From Curtobacterium sp. MCBA15_008 (lineage in GTDB: Bacteria; Actinomycetota; Actinomycetes; Actinomycetales; Microbacteriaceae): a stretch of DNA of 64,000 nucleotides. Shown here piece after piece: positions 27,153-35,615 of the stretch. The stretch spans positions 152,280-216,279 of the forward strand of contig NZ_MJGN01000012.1 of NCBI RefSeq assembly GCF_001865065.1, written 5' to 3'. Positions within the stretch are counted from its first letter, which is position 1, and the number at the start of each line of letters is the position of its first letter. A program made the position numbers and the translations under genes. The notes beneath the pieces were generated by a model. It worked only from the letters and a program-made list of their open reading frames with translations, had not been told where the DNA came from and searched no databases.

Positions 27153-29171
27153 ATGCGAGCGGTCCAGGGTGGATCGGCCACGGGCAGGACGAGCACGAAC
27201 AGGGGGACACCGCGACTGATCGGCCGGATGGCTGCGGCGCTCCTGGCGGTGCTCATCGTGCTGGCTCCGGCGGCGACGGCCCGGGCGACCGCTCCCGTCG
27301 ACCTCGGCGGTGCGTACGTCCTCGACGAGGCGGACGTCCTGAGCTCCTCGCAGCAGTCCCGCATCGAGTCCGCCGTCAAGGACCTCTACGCCGACACCCA
27401 GACGCAGCTGTTCGTCGTGTTCGTGCCGACCTTCTCGGATCCGGCGGAGCACACCGCGTGGGGGTCCGCCACGATGTCGAAGAACCAGATCGACACCGAC
27501 AGCATCCTGCTGTCCGTCGCGGTCGACGACCGCAACTACGACGTCCAGCAGACCAACGAGACGAGCATCTCCGAGTCCGACGTGCAGAACGCCGTCAACG
27601 ACGACCTGCTGCCCGCGCTCAAGCAGAGCGACTGGTCGGGCGGGGCCCTCGCGTTCGCGAACGGGCTGGCGGACACGCAGGCACCGCCGAACCTGACCTG
27701 GCTGTGGATCCTGCTCCTCGTCGTCGTCGTCGCCGGCATCGTCGTCGTGCTCGTCATCCGCGGGCGCAACAAGCGCCGCACCGCGGCAGCGACGAAGGCG
27801 CAGGAAGCGTCCCTCGCCGAGCTCGAGCGCGCCGCCGGCGGAGCGCTCGTCACCATCGACGACGAACTCCGGACCGCTGAACAAGAGGTCGGCTTCGCCA
27901 CCGCGCAGTTCGGGGCCGACGCCGCGAAGCCCTTCGCCGACGCCGTCGCCGCCGCGCAGCAGGCCGTCCGGAAGGCCTTCACGTTCCAGCAGCAGCTCGA
28001 CGACGAGATCCCGGACACCCCGCAGCAGCGTGCCGACTGGGCGAACCAGATCATCGCGATCTGCGAGCAGGCGCACGCCGCGATCGAGGAGCAGACCGAG
28101 TCGTTCGACCAGCTCCGGTCCCTCGAGGACGGCGTCGACGAGGCCGCGGTCGCCCTCGCGCAGGCCGTCGCCGCTGCCCCGGCCTCCGTCAGCAGTGCCG
28201 CCGCGTCCCTCGACCGGGTCCGGCGGGCGTACACCGGCCGGACGCTCGCCACCGTGGCGGACAGCGTCGACCAGGCCCAGCAGGTGCTCGCCTACGCCAC
28301 CGAGCGGTCCCAGGCGGCCACCGCGGCGATCGCCGCCGGCGACAAGGGCGAGGCCGTGGTCGCCGTGCGCGACGCACAGCACGCCCTGGCCCAGGTCCAG
28401 CAGCTCACGTCGAGCGCCGACGCCGCCGAACGGAGCTTCGCCGAGGCCACCGCACGCGCCGAGGCGATGCAGGCGGACATCGCGGGCGACGTCGCCGCGG
28501 CACGGTCGCTCACCGCGGGCGGCCCCGAGCTCTCCGCAGCGGTCATCCGCGCCGAGACCGTCCTGCGCCAGGGGCTCGACCCGAAGGACCCGATCGCTGC
28601 GGTCGACGCGCTGACCAAGGCCAACACCGAGATCGACCAGGCGATCGCCACGGCCCGCGGCGCCGAGGAACAGCAGCGACGCGCGGCACGGGCCCTCGAC
28701 GACGCCCTCCGCGACGCACGCAATCGCATCAGCCAAGCGCGCGAGTTCATCTCGCTGCACCGCGGCGCTGTCGGACCGACCGCCCGCACCCGCCTGTCCG
28801 AGGCAGAACGGGCACTCGACGACGCCGTCCACCTCGCCACGAGCGACCCCGGCCAGGCGCTGCAGGCGGCACGCGCCGCCGAGCAGTACGCCGCAGCCGC
28901 CATGGACGCCGCGAACGACGACATGGGCGGTTGGGGCGGCGGAGGCGGCGGCTTCGGCGGCGGCGGCAACCGCAACGGCGCGCAGCTCGGCGGCCTCGTC
29001 ACCGGCATCGTCCTCGGCGGGCTCCTCGGCGGGCGCGGCGGCAGCTACGGCGGCGGCTCCTTCGGGGGCGGCGGCTTCGGCGGCGGCGGGGGCTTCGGCG
29101 GCGGAGGCGGCTTCGGCGGAGGCGGAGGCGGCGGGGGCGGCGGCGGCTTCTCCGGCGGCGGCCGGTTCTGA
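27153..29171 (+). CDS. TPM-domain membrane protein with coiled coil and Gly-rich tail
   Basis: 672 residues. In order: a signal peptide (to about residue 46, ending ATARA), a TPM domain (VDLGGAYVLDEADVLSSSQQ and TQLFVVFVPTFSD), a transmembrane helix at about 180-205 (LWILLLVVVVAGIVVVLVI), a long alanine/glutamine-rich helical region of about 370 residues likely to form coiled coils, and a C-terminal tail of some 75 residues that is mostly glycine with phenylalanines. TPM proteins are envelope-associated and linked to photosystem repair in plants and to unknown stress roles in bacteria. A PspA homologue follows 62 bases downstream, a pairing that supports envelope maintenance. The Gly-rich tail should be disordered. 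RBS GGAGG precedes the ATG. Confidence 0.88.
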   Translation: MRAVQGGSATGRTSTNRGTPRLIGRMAAALLAVLIVLAPAATARATAPVDLGGAYVLDEADVLSSSQQSRIESAVKDLYADTQTQLFVVFVPTFSDPAEHTAWGSATMSKNQIDTDSILLSVAVDDRNYDVQQTNETSISESDVQNAVNDDLLPALKQSDWSGGALAFANGLADTQAPPNLTWLWILLLVVVVAGIVVVLVIRGRNKRRTAAATKAQEASLAELERAAGGALVTIDDELRTAEQEVGFATAQFGADAAKPFADAVAAAQQAVRKAFTFQQQLDDEIPDTPQQRADWANQIIAICEQAHAAIEEQTESFDQLRSLEDGVDEAAVALAQAVAAAPASVSSAAASLDRVRRAYTGRTLATVADSVDQAQQVLAYATERSQAATAAIAAGDKGEAVVAVRDAQHALAQVQQLTSSADAAERSFAEATARAEAMQADIAGDVAAARSLTAGGPELSAAVIRAETVLRQGLDPKDPIAAVDALTKANTEIDQAIATARGAEEQQRRAARALDDALRDARNRISQAREFISLHRGAVGPTARTRLSEAERALDDAVHLATSDPGQALQAARAAEQYAAAAMDAANDDMGGWGGGGGGFGGGGNRNGAQLGGLVTGIVLGGLLGGRGGSYGGGSFGGGGFGGGGGFGGGGGFGGGGGGGGGGGFSGGGRF

Positions 29172-29233
29172 CACCACGACCACCAGCAGCAACGACACCA
29201 GCACCACACCGATCCCCAGGAAAGGGAACAGCA

Positions 29234-29959
29234 ATGGCAAAGCAGACGATCTTCGGTCGCATCTCGACCCTCGTCCGGGCGAACATCAACCAGCTCATCG
29301 ACGACGCCGAAGACCCGCAGAAGATGCTCGACCAGCTCGTGCGCGACTACACGAACAACATCGCCGACGCGAAGACCGCGATCGCGCAGACCATCGGCAA
29401 CGTCCGCCTGCTCGAGCAGGACCACGAAGAGGACAAGCGCGCCGCCGTCGAGTGGGGGCAGAAGGCCGCGAACGCCTCGACCGCCGCCGACAAGTACCGC
29501 GCCGAGGGCAAGGGCGCCGAGGCGGACAAGTTCGACAACCTCGCCAAGATCGCCATCGGCAAGCAGATCGCCGCCGAGCAGGAGGTCAAGGACGCCGAGC
29601 CGAACCTCGCCTCGCAGAACGAGGCCGTCGAGAAGCTCAAGACCGGCCTCGCAGGCATGGAGCAGAAGCTCGAGGAGCTCCGTGCGAAGCGGGACAACCT
29701 CGTCGCCCGCTCGAAGACGGCCGAGGCGCAGTCGAAGGTCAACGACGCGCTCGGCAACATCGACGTGCTCGACCCGACGAGCGACCTCGGCCGCTTCGAG
29801 GAGAAGGTCCGCCGCGAAGAGGCGAAGGTCCTCGGCCAGCAGGAGCTCCAGTCGTCGAGCCTCGACGCGCAGTTCGAGAGCCTCGAGGACGTCGGCAAGG
29901 ACGCCGAGGTCGAGGCGCGGCTCGCGGCGCTGAAGTCCGGCGGCTCGTCCAGCCTCTGA
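29234..29959 (+). CDS. PspA/IM30 (ESCRT-III-like) envelope-stress protein
   Basis: 241 residues, almost entirely helical. It begins MAKQTIFGRISTLVRANINQ, with the amphipathic N-terminal helix typical of PspA/Vipp1 proteins, and continues DDAEDPQKMLDQLVRDYTN. A long coiled coil follows (EQEVKDAEPNLASQNEAVE). These proteins polymerise on damaged inner membranes and maintain proton-motive force. The gene sits directly behind the TPM-domain gene with an AAAGGGAA ribosome-binding site. I expect them to act together. The C-terminus is a Ser/Gly tail. Confidence 0.93.
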   Translation: MAKQTIFGRISTLVRANINQLIDDAEDPQKMLDQLVRDYTNNIADAKTAIAQTIGNVRLLEQDHEEDKRAAVEWGQKAANASTAADKYRAEGKGAEADKFDNLAKIAIGKQIAAEQEVKDAEPNLASQNEAVEKLKTGLAGMEQKLEELRAKRDNLVARSKTAEAQSKVNDALGNIDVLDPTSDLGRFEEKVRREEAKVLGQQELQSSSLDAQFESLEDVGKDAEVEARLAALKSGGSSSL

Positions 29960-30003
29960 CACTCCCCCTGACGACGCCGGACCCCAGCTGACAGACTGAC
30001 ACG

Positions 30004-30825
30004 ATGCAGTTCCTCGTGGTCGGTCAGTGGCAGGGTTCGGCGTCGTCGCGCGCGATGCGCCTCGGAGACGGGGCATCGGCCATCGCGGCCGACCTCCCCC
30101 GCGCGTCGACCACCGTCATCGACGTGCCGGCCGGAGCGGGTGACCGGCTGGAGACCGCCATCGCGCGCTACACCTCGGTGCTCGCCGTCGCGGACCGCGT
30201 CGCCGAGGAGACCGCCGTCGCGAGTGAGCCCGTGCTCGTCGTCGGTGGTGACGGCGCGAGCGTCCTCGGCGCCACCGCCGGGCTCGGTCCGGACACCGCG
30301 TTCCTGCGCATCGCCGGGTCGAGCGGGTTCCGTGCGCTGAACCGGGCGCAACCCGTCGCCGCCGAGACCGCCGTGCTGCGGATCCTCGTCGACCGCCCCG
30401 ACGACCTCTTCCCCGCGCTCCCGACCCTGCCCGCCTCGTCGATCGTGCTCGCCGGGGTCCGCGGCGTGGAGGAATCGGAGGCGAACGCCCTCGACCGCGC
30501 GGGCATCGTGCACCTCGACGTCGACGTCGCCACGCCCGACGCGATCGCCGCAGCCGTGGACGCCACCGGCGCCGGCGCCGTGTTCGTGCACGTCGACCTC
30601 GACGTCCTCGACCCGTCCGAGGTCGACGGGCTGCTCGAACCGGTGCCGTTCGGACTCGACGGCGCGGGACTCGTGGAACGCATCCAGGCCGCCACCCGCG
30701 GGCGACGTCTGGCCGGGGCCGCGCTGACCGGGTTCGCCCCGGTCGACCCGGACCGGGCCGTCGACGACCTCGGTGTCATCCTGCGGGCGGTCGGCGCCCT
30801 CACGAGCGCGTCGCGCGCGGCCTGA
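30004..30825 (+). CDS. Arginase/ureohydrolase-fold protein lacking most metal ligands
   Basis: 273 residues with the alpha/beta layout of the ureohydrolase family. The third motif is preserved (FVHVDLDVLDPSEVDGL, equivalent to SFDxDxxDP). The first, normally GGDHS, reads VVGGDGASVLG, and the second, normally DAHxD, is absent: LRIAGSSGFRALN stands in its place. Four of the six manganese ligands are therefore missing. Either it has lost activity or it has become a binding or regulatory protein. It is a complete open frame with normal codon use, so not a decaying pseudogene. It lies 44 bases after pspA on the same strand and 67 bases before a flavoprotein gene. Confidence 0.75.
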   Translation: MQFLVVGQWQGSASSRAMRLGDGASAIAADLPRASTTVIDVPAGAGDRLETAIARYTSVLAVADRVAEETAVASEPVLVVGGDGASVLGATAGLGPDTAFLRIAGSSGFRALNRAQPVAAETAVLRILVDRPDDLFPALPTLPASSIVLAGVRGVEESEANALDRAGIVHLDVDVATPDAIAAAVDATGAGAVFVHVDLDVLDPSEVDGLLEPVPFGLDGAGLVERIQAATRGRRLAGAALTGFAPVDPDRAVDDLGVILRAVGALTSASRAA

Positions 30826-30892
30826 GGACGACCACCGGCGGCCGCGCGTCGCGTTCGGCGGGCGTGCTGCCGCGCCGCGTACGCTCAGCAGC

Positions 30893-32293
30893 ATGACGGA
30901 CTACGACCTCATCGTGATCGGCGCCGGCGCAGTCGGCGAGAACGTGGCGGACTACGCCAAGAAGCGCGGCCTCAGCGTCGCCATCGTGGAGGCCGAGCTC
31001 GTCGGCGGTGAGTGTTCCTACTGGGCGTGCATGCCGTCGAAGGCCCTCCTCCGCAGCGGCCACGCCCTCTCCGCGGCGAAGCGGCTCGACGGCGCGAAGC
31101 AGGCCGTCACCGGCGAACTCGACGCCGCACACGTCCTCGCCCGCCGGAACTCGTTCACGTCGGACTGGAAGGACGACTCGCAGGTGTCGTGGCTCGACTC
31201 CGCGGGCATCGACCTCATCCGCGGCCACGCCCGCATCACCGGCGAGAAGACCCTCGAGGTCGACGGGACGACGTACACCGCCGCCGCGATCGCCGTGGTC
31301 ACCGGGTCGCTCCACATCCTTCCCGACGTCCCCGGGCTGGCCGACGCGAAGCCGTGGGGCACGCGCGAGGCCACCAGCGCGCAGCAGGTCCCGGAGAGCC
31401 TCCTCGTCATCGGCGGCGGCGTCTCCGGCTCCGAGCTCGCCACCGCGTGGGCGTCCCTCGGCGCGAAGGTCACCCTCGTCGCCCGCCACGGTCTGCTGGG
31501 CGGGATGGAGCCCTTCGCCGGCGAACTCGTCGCCGACGCCATGCGTGAGCTCGGCATCGACGTCCGCACCGGCGTGAACCCGACCCGCGTCGACCGCGAC
31601 GAGCACGGCCTGGTCACCACGACCCTCGACGACGGCACCACGGTCGTCACGAGCGAGGTGCTCGCCGCCACCGGTCGAGCCGCCCACACGAAGGACCTCG
31701 GGCTCGACTCCGTGGGCCTGACCCCCGGCGACTGGCTGCAGGTCGACGACACCATGCTCGTGCACGGCACGGACTGGCTCTACGCCGTCGGCGACGTCAA
31801 CCACCGCGTGCTCCTCACCCACCAGGGCAAGTACCAGGCGCGTGCCGCCGGTGAAGCCATCGCCGCCCGCATCCAGGGCACCCCGCTGCACACCGAGCCG
31901 TGGGGCGCGCACGTCGCCACCGCCGACCACGCCGCCGCACCGCAGGTCACCTTCACCGACCCAGAGGTCGCCAGCGTCGGTCTGACCGAGTCGAAGGCCC
32001 GCGAGCAGGGGCTGAACGTGCGTGCGGTCGAGTACGAGCTCGGCAACGTCGCGGGCGCCTCGCTGCAGGCCGACGGCTACTCCGGGCGCGCGAAGATGGT
32101 CGTCGACGAGGACCGCCGGGTCGTCGTCGGGGTCACCTTCGTCGGGCAGGACGTCGCCGAGATGCTGCACGCGGCCACCATCGCCGTCGTCGGCGAGGTG
32201 CCGATCGACCGGCTGTGGCACGCCGTCCCCGCGTACCCCACGATGAACGAGATCTGGCTGCGCCTGCTCGAGACGTACGGCCGCCCGGAGTAG
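30893..32293 (+). CDS. Class I pyridine nucleotide-disulfide oxidoreductase
   Basis: 466 residues. The FAD site is DLIVIGAGAVGENVA, the redox pair is C41-x4-C46 in GGECSYWACMPSK, the NAD(P) site is LLVIGGGVSGSELA, and a second FAD segment is DWLYAVGDVN. The C-terminal dimer domain has WHAVPAYPTMNE, with the His and Glu of the active-site base. It is related to dihydrolipoyl dehydrogenase and mercuric reductase but has no heavy-metal domain and no partner dehydrogenase genes, so the electron acceptor is unknown; mycothione reductase-like or quinone-linked roles are possible. The ATG at 30893 is the first in frame before the FAD site. Confidence 0.9.
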   Translation: MTDYDLIVIGAGAVGENVADYAKKRGLSVAIVEAELVGGECSYWACMPSKALLRSGHALSAAKRLDGAKQAVTGELDAAHVLARRNSFTSDWKDDSQVSWLDSAGIDLIRGHARITGEKTLEVDGTTYTAAAIAVVTGSLHILPDVPGLADAKPWGTREATSAQQVPESLLVIGGGVSGSELATAWASLGAKVTLVARHGLLGGMEPFAGELVADAMRELGIDVRTGVNPTRVDRDEHGLVTTTLDDGTTVVTSEVLAATGRAAHTKDLGLDSVGLTPGDWLQVDDTMLVHGTDWLYAVGDVNHRVLLTHQGKYQARAAGEAIAARIQGTPLHTEPWGAHVATADHAAAPQVTFTDPEVASVGLTESKAREQGLNVRAVEYELGNVAGASLQADGYSGRAKMVVDEDRRVVVGVTFVGQDVAEMLHAATIAVVGEVPIDRLWHAVPAYPTMNEIWLRLLETYGRPE

Positions 32294-32295
32294 CG

Positions 32296-32652
32296 GTGCG
32301 GAACGTCCTGCTCGACTCCCCCGTGTCCCGCGCCGGGTGGGCGTTCGCGACCGCGGTCGGCCTGGCGGTCGGCGTGCCGCTGTCCACCGGGCCGGTCCGG
32401 GTCGTCGACGGGTTGATCGTCTGCACGGGGCTGCCGCGGTGGGTGTTCCGCCGCGGCGGCACCTGCGTCGGCTCCGTGTACCTGACGCGGGACAACGACG
32501 GCGACCGGGTGCTCCGCCACGAGCGGGTCCACGTCGACCAGTGGCGCCGCTACGGCATGCTCATGCCGCTCGTGTACGCCCTGGCCGGTCGGGACCCGCT
32601 CCGCAACCGGTTCGAGATCGAGGCCGGCCTCGAGGACGGCAACTACCGCTGA
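32296..32652 (+). CDS. Small HExxH-containing protein, unknown function
   Basis: 118 residues starting at GTG two bases after the flavoprotein stop, so probably co-translated. The notable motif is RHERVHVDQWRRYG, an HExxH-like zinc-binding pattern in which the spacing is H-E-R-V-H. An N-terminal hydrophobic stretch (WAFATAVGLAVGVPL) may be a membrane helix, and a second near MLMPLVYALAG. It may be a minimal metalloprotein or peptidase-like domain. No additional ligand glutamate is obvious other than in RFEIEAGLED near the end. Confidence 0.72.
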   Translation: MRNVLLDSPVSRAGWAFATAVGLAVGVPLSTGPVRVVDGLIVCTGLPRWVFRRGGTCVGSVYLTRDNDGDRVLRHERVHVDQWRRYGMLMPLVYALAGRDPLRNRFEIEAGLEDGNYR

Positions 32653-32700
32653 CCTCGGCGCTCCCCTGCCTGCGCGCCCACTTGCCCGCCCGCCGAGGTC
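32651..32700. terminator. Inverted repeat between convergent genes
   Basis: Perfect 10-base arms GACCTCGGCG (32651-32660) and CGCCGAGGTC (32691-32700) with a 30-base spacer, just after the HExxH protein stop. The following 120 bases to the ABC ATPase end contain CGCGCG and GCGAGCGAGC runs and no evident gene. Confidence 0.45.
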
Positions 32701-32828
32701 GCGCAACACGCCGCGCGCGCTTCGCAGCGGTCGCACGATGTGTCGCGCGCGGACGACCGAAGCGGCAGAACTCGCGACCTCGCGAGCGAGCGAGCCCGCC
32801 CGCGAGCGAGCCCGCACCCGGCGGCGCG

Positions 32829-33635
32829 TCAGGCCGCGCGGCGCCGGGGCACCACGAGGGGCGTGCCCGTCTCGGGGTCGGGGACGACCACGCACGGCAG
32901 CCCGAAGACGTCCTCGACGAGGTCCGCCGTGACGACCGACGCCGGCGGCCCCTGCGCCACGATCGCCCCGTCGCGCATGGCGATCACGTGCGTGGCGTAC
33001 CGCGCGGCCTGGTTGAGGTCGTGCAGCACCGCGACCACCGTGCGTCCGGCCGCGTGCAGCGCCGACGCGAGCTCGAGCACGTCGTACTGGTGCGCGATGT
33101 CGAGGAACGTGGTGGGCTCGTCGAGCAGGACGATGTCGGTCTCCTGCGCCAGCACCATCGCGATCCACACGCGCTGCCGCTGCCCGCCGGACAGCTCGGC
33201 GACGCTCCGGTCGGCCAGCTCGACGGTCGCCGTCTGCTCGAGCGCCGCCTGCACGGCGACCCGGTCGGACCCGGAGGTCGGGTGCAGCAGGTCCTGGTGC
33301 GGGAACCGCCCGCGGGAGACGAGGTCGCGCACGGTGATGCCGTCGGGGGCGATGGGCGTCTGCGGCAGCATGCCGATCCGCCGCGCCACGGCCTTGGGTC
33401 GCAGGGAGGAGATCGGCACCCCGTCGAGGTAGACCGTGCCCGCGGTGGGCTTGAGCGTCCGGGCGAAGGACTTCAGCAGGGTCGACTTGCCGCACGCGTT
33501 CGGGCCGACGATGACGGTGAGCTCCCCGTCCGGGATGTCGACGTCGAGCCCGTCCACCACGACCCGGTCGTCGTAGGCCAGCGTCAGTCCGCGCGCGCCG
33601 AGTGCGGTGGTCGGCGCCGCGACCGTCCCGCTCAG
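32829..33635 (-). CDS. Iron-siderophore ABC transporter ATPase (FecE/FhuC type)
   Basis: 268 residues. Walker A is VGPNACGKSTLLK, the signature is VAELSGGQRQRVWIAM, and Walker B is DIVLLDEPTTFLDIAH, followed by the switch histidine in VAVLHDLNQAARYA. The sequence, including RPKAVARRIGMLPQTP, is of the ferric-siderophore importer class. No permease or binding protein is adjacent, so it must serve components encoded elsewhere. The frame has no ATG, GTG or TTG near the conserved N-terminus; a CTG at 33633-33635 overlaps the TGA of the upstream gene (CTGA), and I take this as the start. Confidence 0.9.
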   Translation of the reverse strand: MSGTVAAPTTALGARGLTLAYDDRVVVDGLDVDIPDGELTVIVGPNACGKSTLLKSFARTLKPTAGTVYLDGVPISSLRPKAVARRIGMLPQTPIAPDGITVRDLVSRGRFPHQDLLHPTSGSDRVAVQAALEQTATVELADRSVAELSGGQRQRVWIAMVLAQETDIVLLDEPTTFLDIAHQYDVLELASALHAAGRTVVAVLHDLNQAARYATHVIAMRDGAIVAQGPPASVVTADLVEDVFGLPCVVVPDPETGTPLVVPRRRAA

Positions 33636-34534
33636 TTCTCGGCCTTGCCGTGCCGCCAGTACCCCATGAACGCGACCTGCTTGCGGTCGAGTCCGACGCC
33701 GCGCACGAGGTGACGACGCAGCTCCTTGACGCAGCCGGCCTCGCCGGCGATCCAGGCGTACACCGGACGCGACGGCTCGGCGGCGGGGACGTCCCAGAGC
33801 ACCTGCTCGTCGACGTCGACGTCCACCAGCTCGGGAGCGCCACCACACTCGGGACCGGTGGCGACCGTCGACGCCCACGCGTGCACCTGGTCGGTCATCC
33901 GGACGCCGTGCGAGGCACCGTTCCGGGCGATCCACCGGACCTCGACCCCGGCGGGCGCGGTCACCGGCAGCCGGTCGGCGTCGGTCGGCACCTCGATGAA
34001 GACGTGGCCGACGGTGGCGACGTCGAGCGCCTCGAGGATCGCGCAGATGGCGGGGGCAGCGGTCTCGTCGCCGGCGAGCAGGATGCGGTTCGCGGCACCG
34101 GGATCGAACTCGGCCGCGCCGGTCGGCAGTTCGGCGGGTGACGAGGGCACGGCCGGTCCGACGATGCGGAGCTCCTCGCCGACCCGGCACGACGACACCC
34201 AGCGGGAGGCGGGGCCGGTGTCACCGTGCGCCACGAAGTCGATGTCGAGCTCGCGGGCGTCCGGGCGGAAGGACCGCACCGTGTAGGTCCGGAGCGGGTT
34301 CCGGACGGCGTCGGGCAGCGCGCGCCAGGCGGCGTACCAGTCCTCGCCGTCGGGCAGGTCGGTGAAGCCGTGCCCGGGGATCGGCAGCACGAGCTTAATG
34401 CGCTGGTCGAGCCCGACCGAGGAGAAGTCGGCGAGGGCGTCGCCCGTCAGGGTCACCCGCACGAAGGACGGGGTGAGCGACGTGACGGCGGCCACGCGGA
34501 CGGAGAAGACACGGTACCGGGCTGCCACGATCAC
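33632..34534 (-). CDS. Siderophore-interacting protein (FAD ferric-siderophore reductase)
   Basis: 300 residues of the ViuB/SIP family, which strips iron from imported siderophores by NAD(P)H-dependent reduction. The FAD-binding segment is RTYTVRSFRPDARELDIDFV with a following GPASRW, and the NAD(P) part contains LLAGDETAAPAICAIL. The C-terminus VYAWIAGEAGCVKELRRHL and GYWRHGK are typical. I start it at the GTG at 34532-34534, since an in-frame ATG at 34546 lies inside the iron box. No ribosome-binding site precedes it, so the mRNA may be leaderless. It is translationally linked to the ABC ATPase. Confidence 0.92.
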   Translation of the reverse strand: MIVAARYRVFSVRVAAVTSLTPSFVRVTLTGDALADFSSVGLDQRIKLVLPIPGHGFTDLPDGEDWYAAWRALPDAVRNPLRTYTVRSFRPDARELDIDFVAHGDTGPASRWVSSCRVGEELRIVGPAVPSSPAELPTGAAEFDPGAANRILLAGDETAAPAICAILEALDVATVGHVFIEVPTDADRLPVTAPAGVEVRWIARNGASHGVRMTDQVHAWASTVATGPECGGAPELVDVDVDEQVLWDVPAAEPSRPVYAWIAGEAGCVKELRRHLVRGVGLDRKQVAFMGYWRHGKAEN

Positions 34535-34538
34535 CAAG

Positions 34539-34557
34539 TATGGCATGCCTTACCTAA
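34539..34557 (-). promoter_or_regulatory. IdeR/DmdR-type iron box
   Basis: On the minus strand TTAGGTAAGGCATGCCATA closely follows the 19-bp DtxR-family consensus (TWAGGTWAGSCTWACCTWA): the left half is a full match and the right half is degenerate. It ends five bases before the proposed GTG of the siderophore-interacting protein, where iron-loaded repressor would block the promoter. Confidence 0.8.
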
Positions 34558-34594
34558 GCCATCCAGACCGGGAGTCGGTGCGAAGATCGACCCC

Positions 34595-35557
34595 GTGCCC
34601 ACCGACCCCGTGCCCGATGCAGACGACGAATTCGCAGACCTGGCCGACCTCGCCCGCGCGAGCGGCGTGACGGAGCCGCTCCGCGCCTCCAGGCAGGTGG
34701 TCCGCACCACCGATGGACAGGAGATCGCCGCGATCCGGTGGGACACGGCGGACGGCCTGGAGGCACGGATCACCTACCTGCACGGGCTCGGTATCGACGC
34801 GCACAGTTTCGACCAGACGGCGATCGCCGTCGGTGCGCCGGCGGTCGCCGTCGACCTGCCGGGGCACGGCCGGTCCGGCTGGCGCGAGGACGCCGACTAC
34901 GCGGCCGCCGCGACGGCGCCGAGCGTCCTCCACGCCCTCGACGCGCTCGCGGTACCGCCCGGGGTCGTGGTCGGGCACTCCCTCGGCGCGATCCTGGCGG
35001 CGCGGCTCGCCGCGACCGCGCCCGAGCGCGTGACCGGCCTCGTGCTCGTCGACATGTCGCCCGACTTCGCGCAGCGCGCCGTCGACCGCATCGCCCGGGC
35101 TCTCGAGGCCGAGGAGCCGTTCGCGTCCCTCGAGCAGGTCGTCGACCGCGCCGTCGAGGCCCGCGTCGGCGACGACCGCGACGTGCTCCTCCGCGAGGCC
35201 CGGCACACCACGCGCCTCGGCTCGGACGGACGGCTCGTGCGCCGGCACCACTTCCCGCACCTGCCCGCCGGCCGGACGTCGTCGGTGGGGCGGTTCGCCG
35301 ACGCCTGGCCCGACCTCGAGGCCCTCGACGTGCCTATCCTGCTCGTCCGCGGGGACCGCGGCTACGTCTCACCGAAGCTGCACGCGCAGTTCGCCGAGCG
35401 GCTGCCGCACGCGGAGATCGTCACCGTCGAGGCCCGGCACGCGGTGCAGAACCAGGCGCCCCTCGAACTGGCGTCCGCGATCCGGGCATGGACGGGACGT
35501 CACGGTTTGTTGCACCCGATCGAAGAACCGTCGCCGGGAGCCCCCGAGCGCCGGTAA
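34595..35557 (+). CDS. Alpha/beta hydrolase
   Basis: 320 residues. The oxyanion region is ITYLHGLGIDAHSFD, the nucleophile elbow VVVGHSLGAILAA, and the late catalytic histidine lies in VEARHAVQNQAPLE. A GDRGYVSP segment probably holds the acid. No signal peptide is present, so it is cytoplasmic; the substrate is unknown (esterase, epoxide hydrolase or dehalogenase are all possible). It is divergent from the siderophore genes. Two copies of the GCCTGGAGGC decamer lie inside it (34685-34694 inverted, 34755-34764). Confidence 0.85.
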   Translation: MPTDPVPDADDEFADLADLARASGVTEPLRASRQVVRTTDGQEIAAIRWDTADGLEARITYLHGLGIDAHSFDQTAIAVGAPAVAVDLPGHGRSGWREDADYAAAATAPSVLHALDALAVPPGVVVGHSLGAILAARLAATAPERVTGLVLVDMSPDFAQRAVDRIARALEAEEPFASLEQVVDRAVEARVGDDRDVLLREARHTTRLGSDGRLVRRHHFPHLPAGRTSSVGRFADAWPDLEALDVPILLVRGDRGYVSPKLHAQFAERLPHAEIVTVEARHAVQNQAPLELASAIRAWTGRHGLLHPIEEPSPGAPERR

Positions 35558-35615
35558 CCTCGTGCGAGCGCGAGCACCGTCAGTCGCCTCGCGCCCGGAA
35601 GGAACCCACACCCCC

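Noticed and set aside
30004..30825. Calling the ureohydrolase-fold gene a pseudogene
   Set aside because: The frame is intact, codon use is normal, and only metal-site residues have changed.
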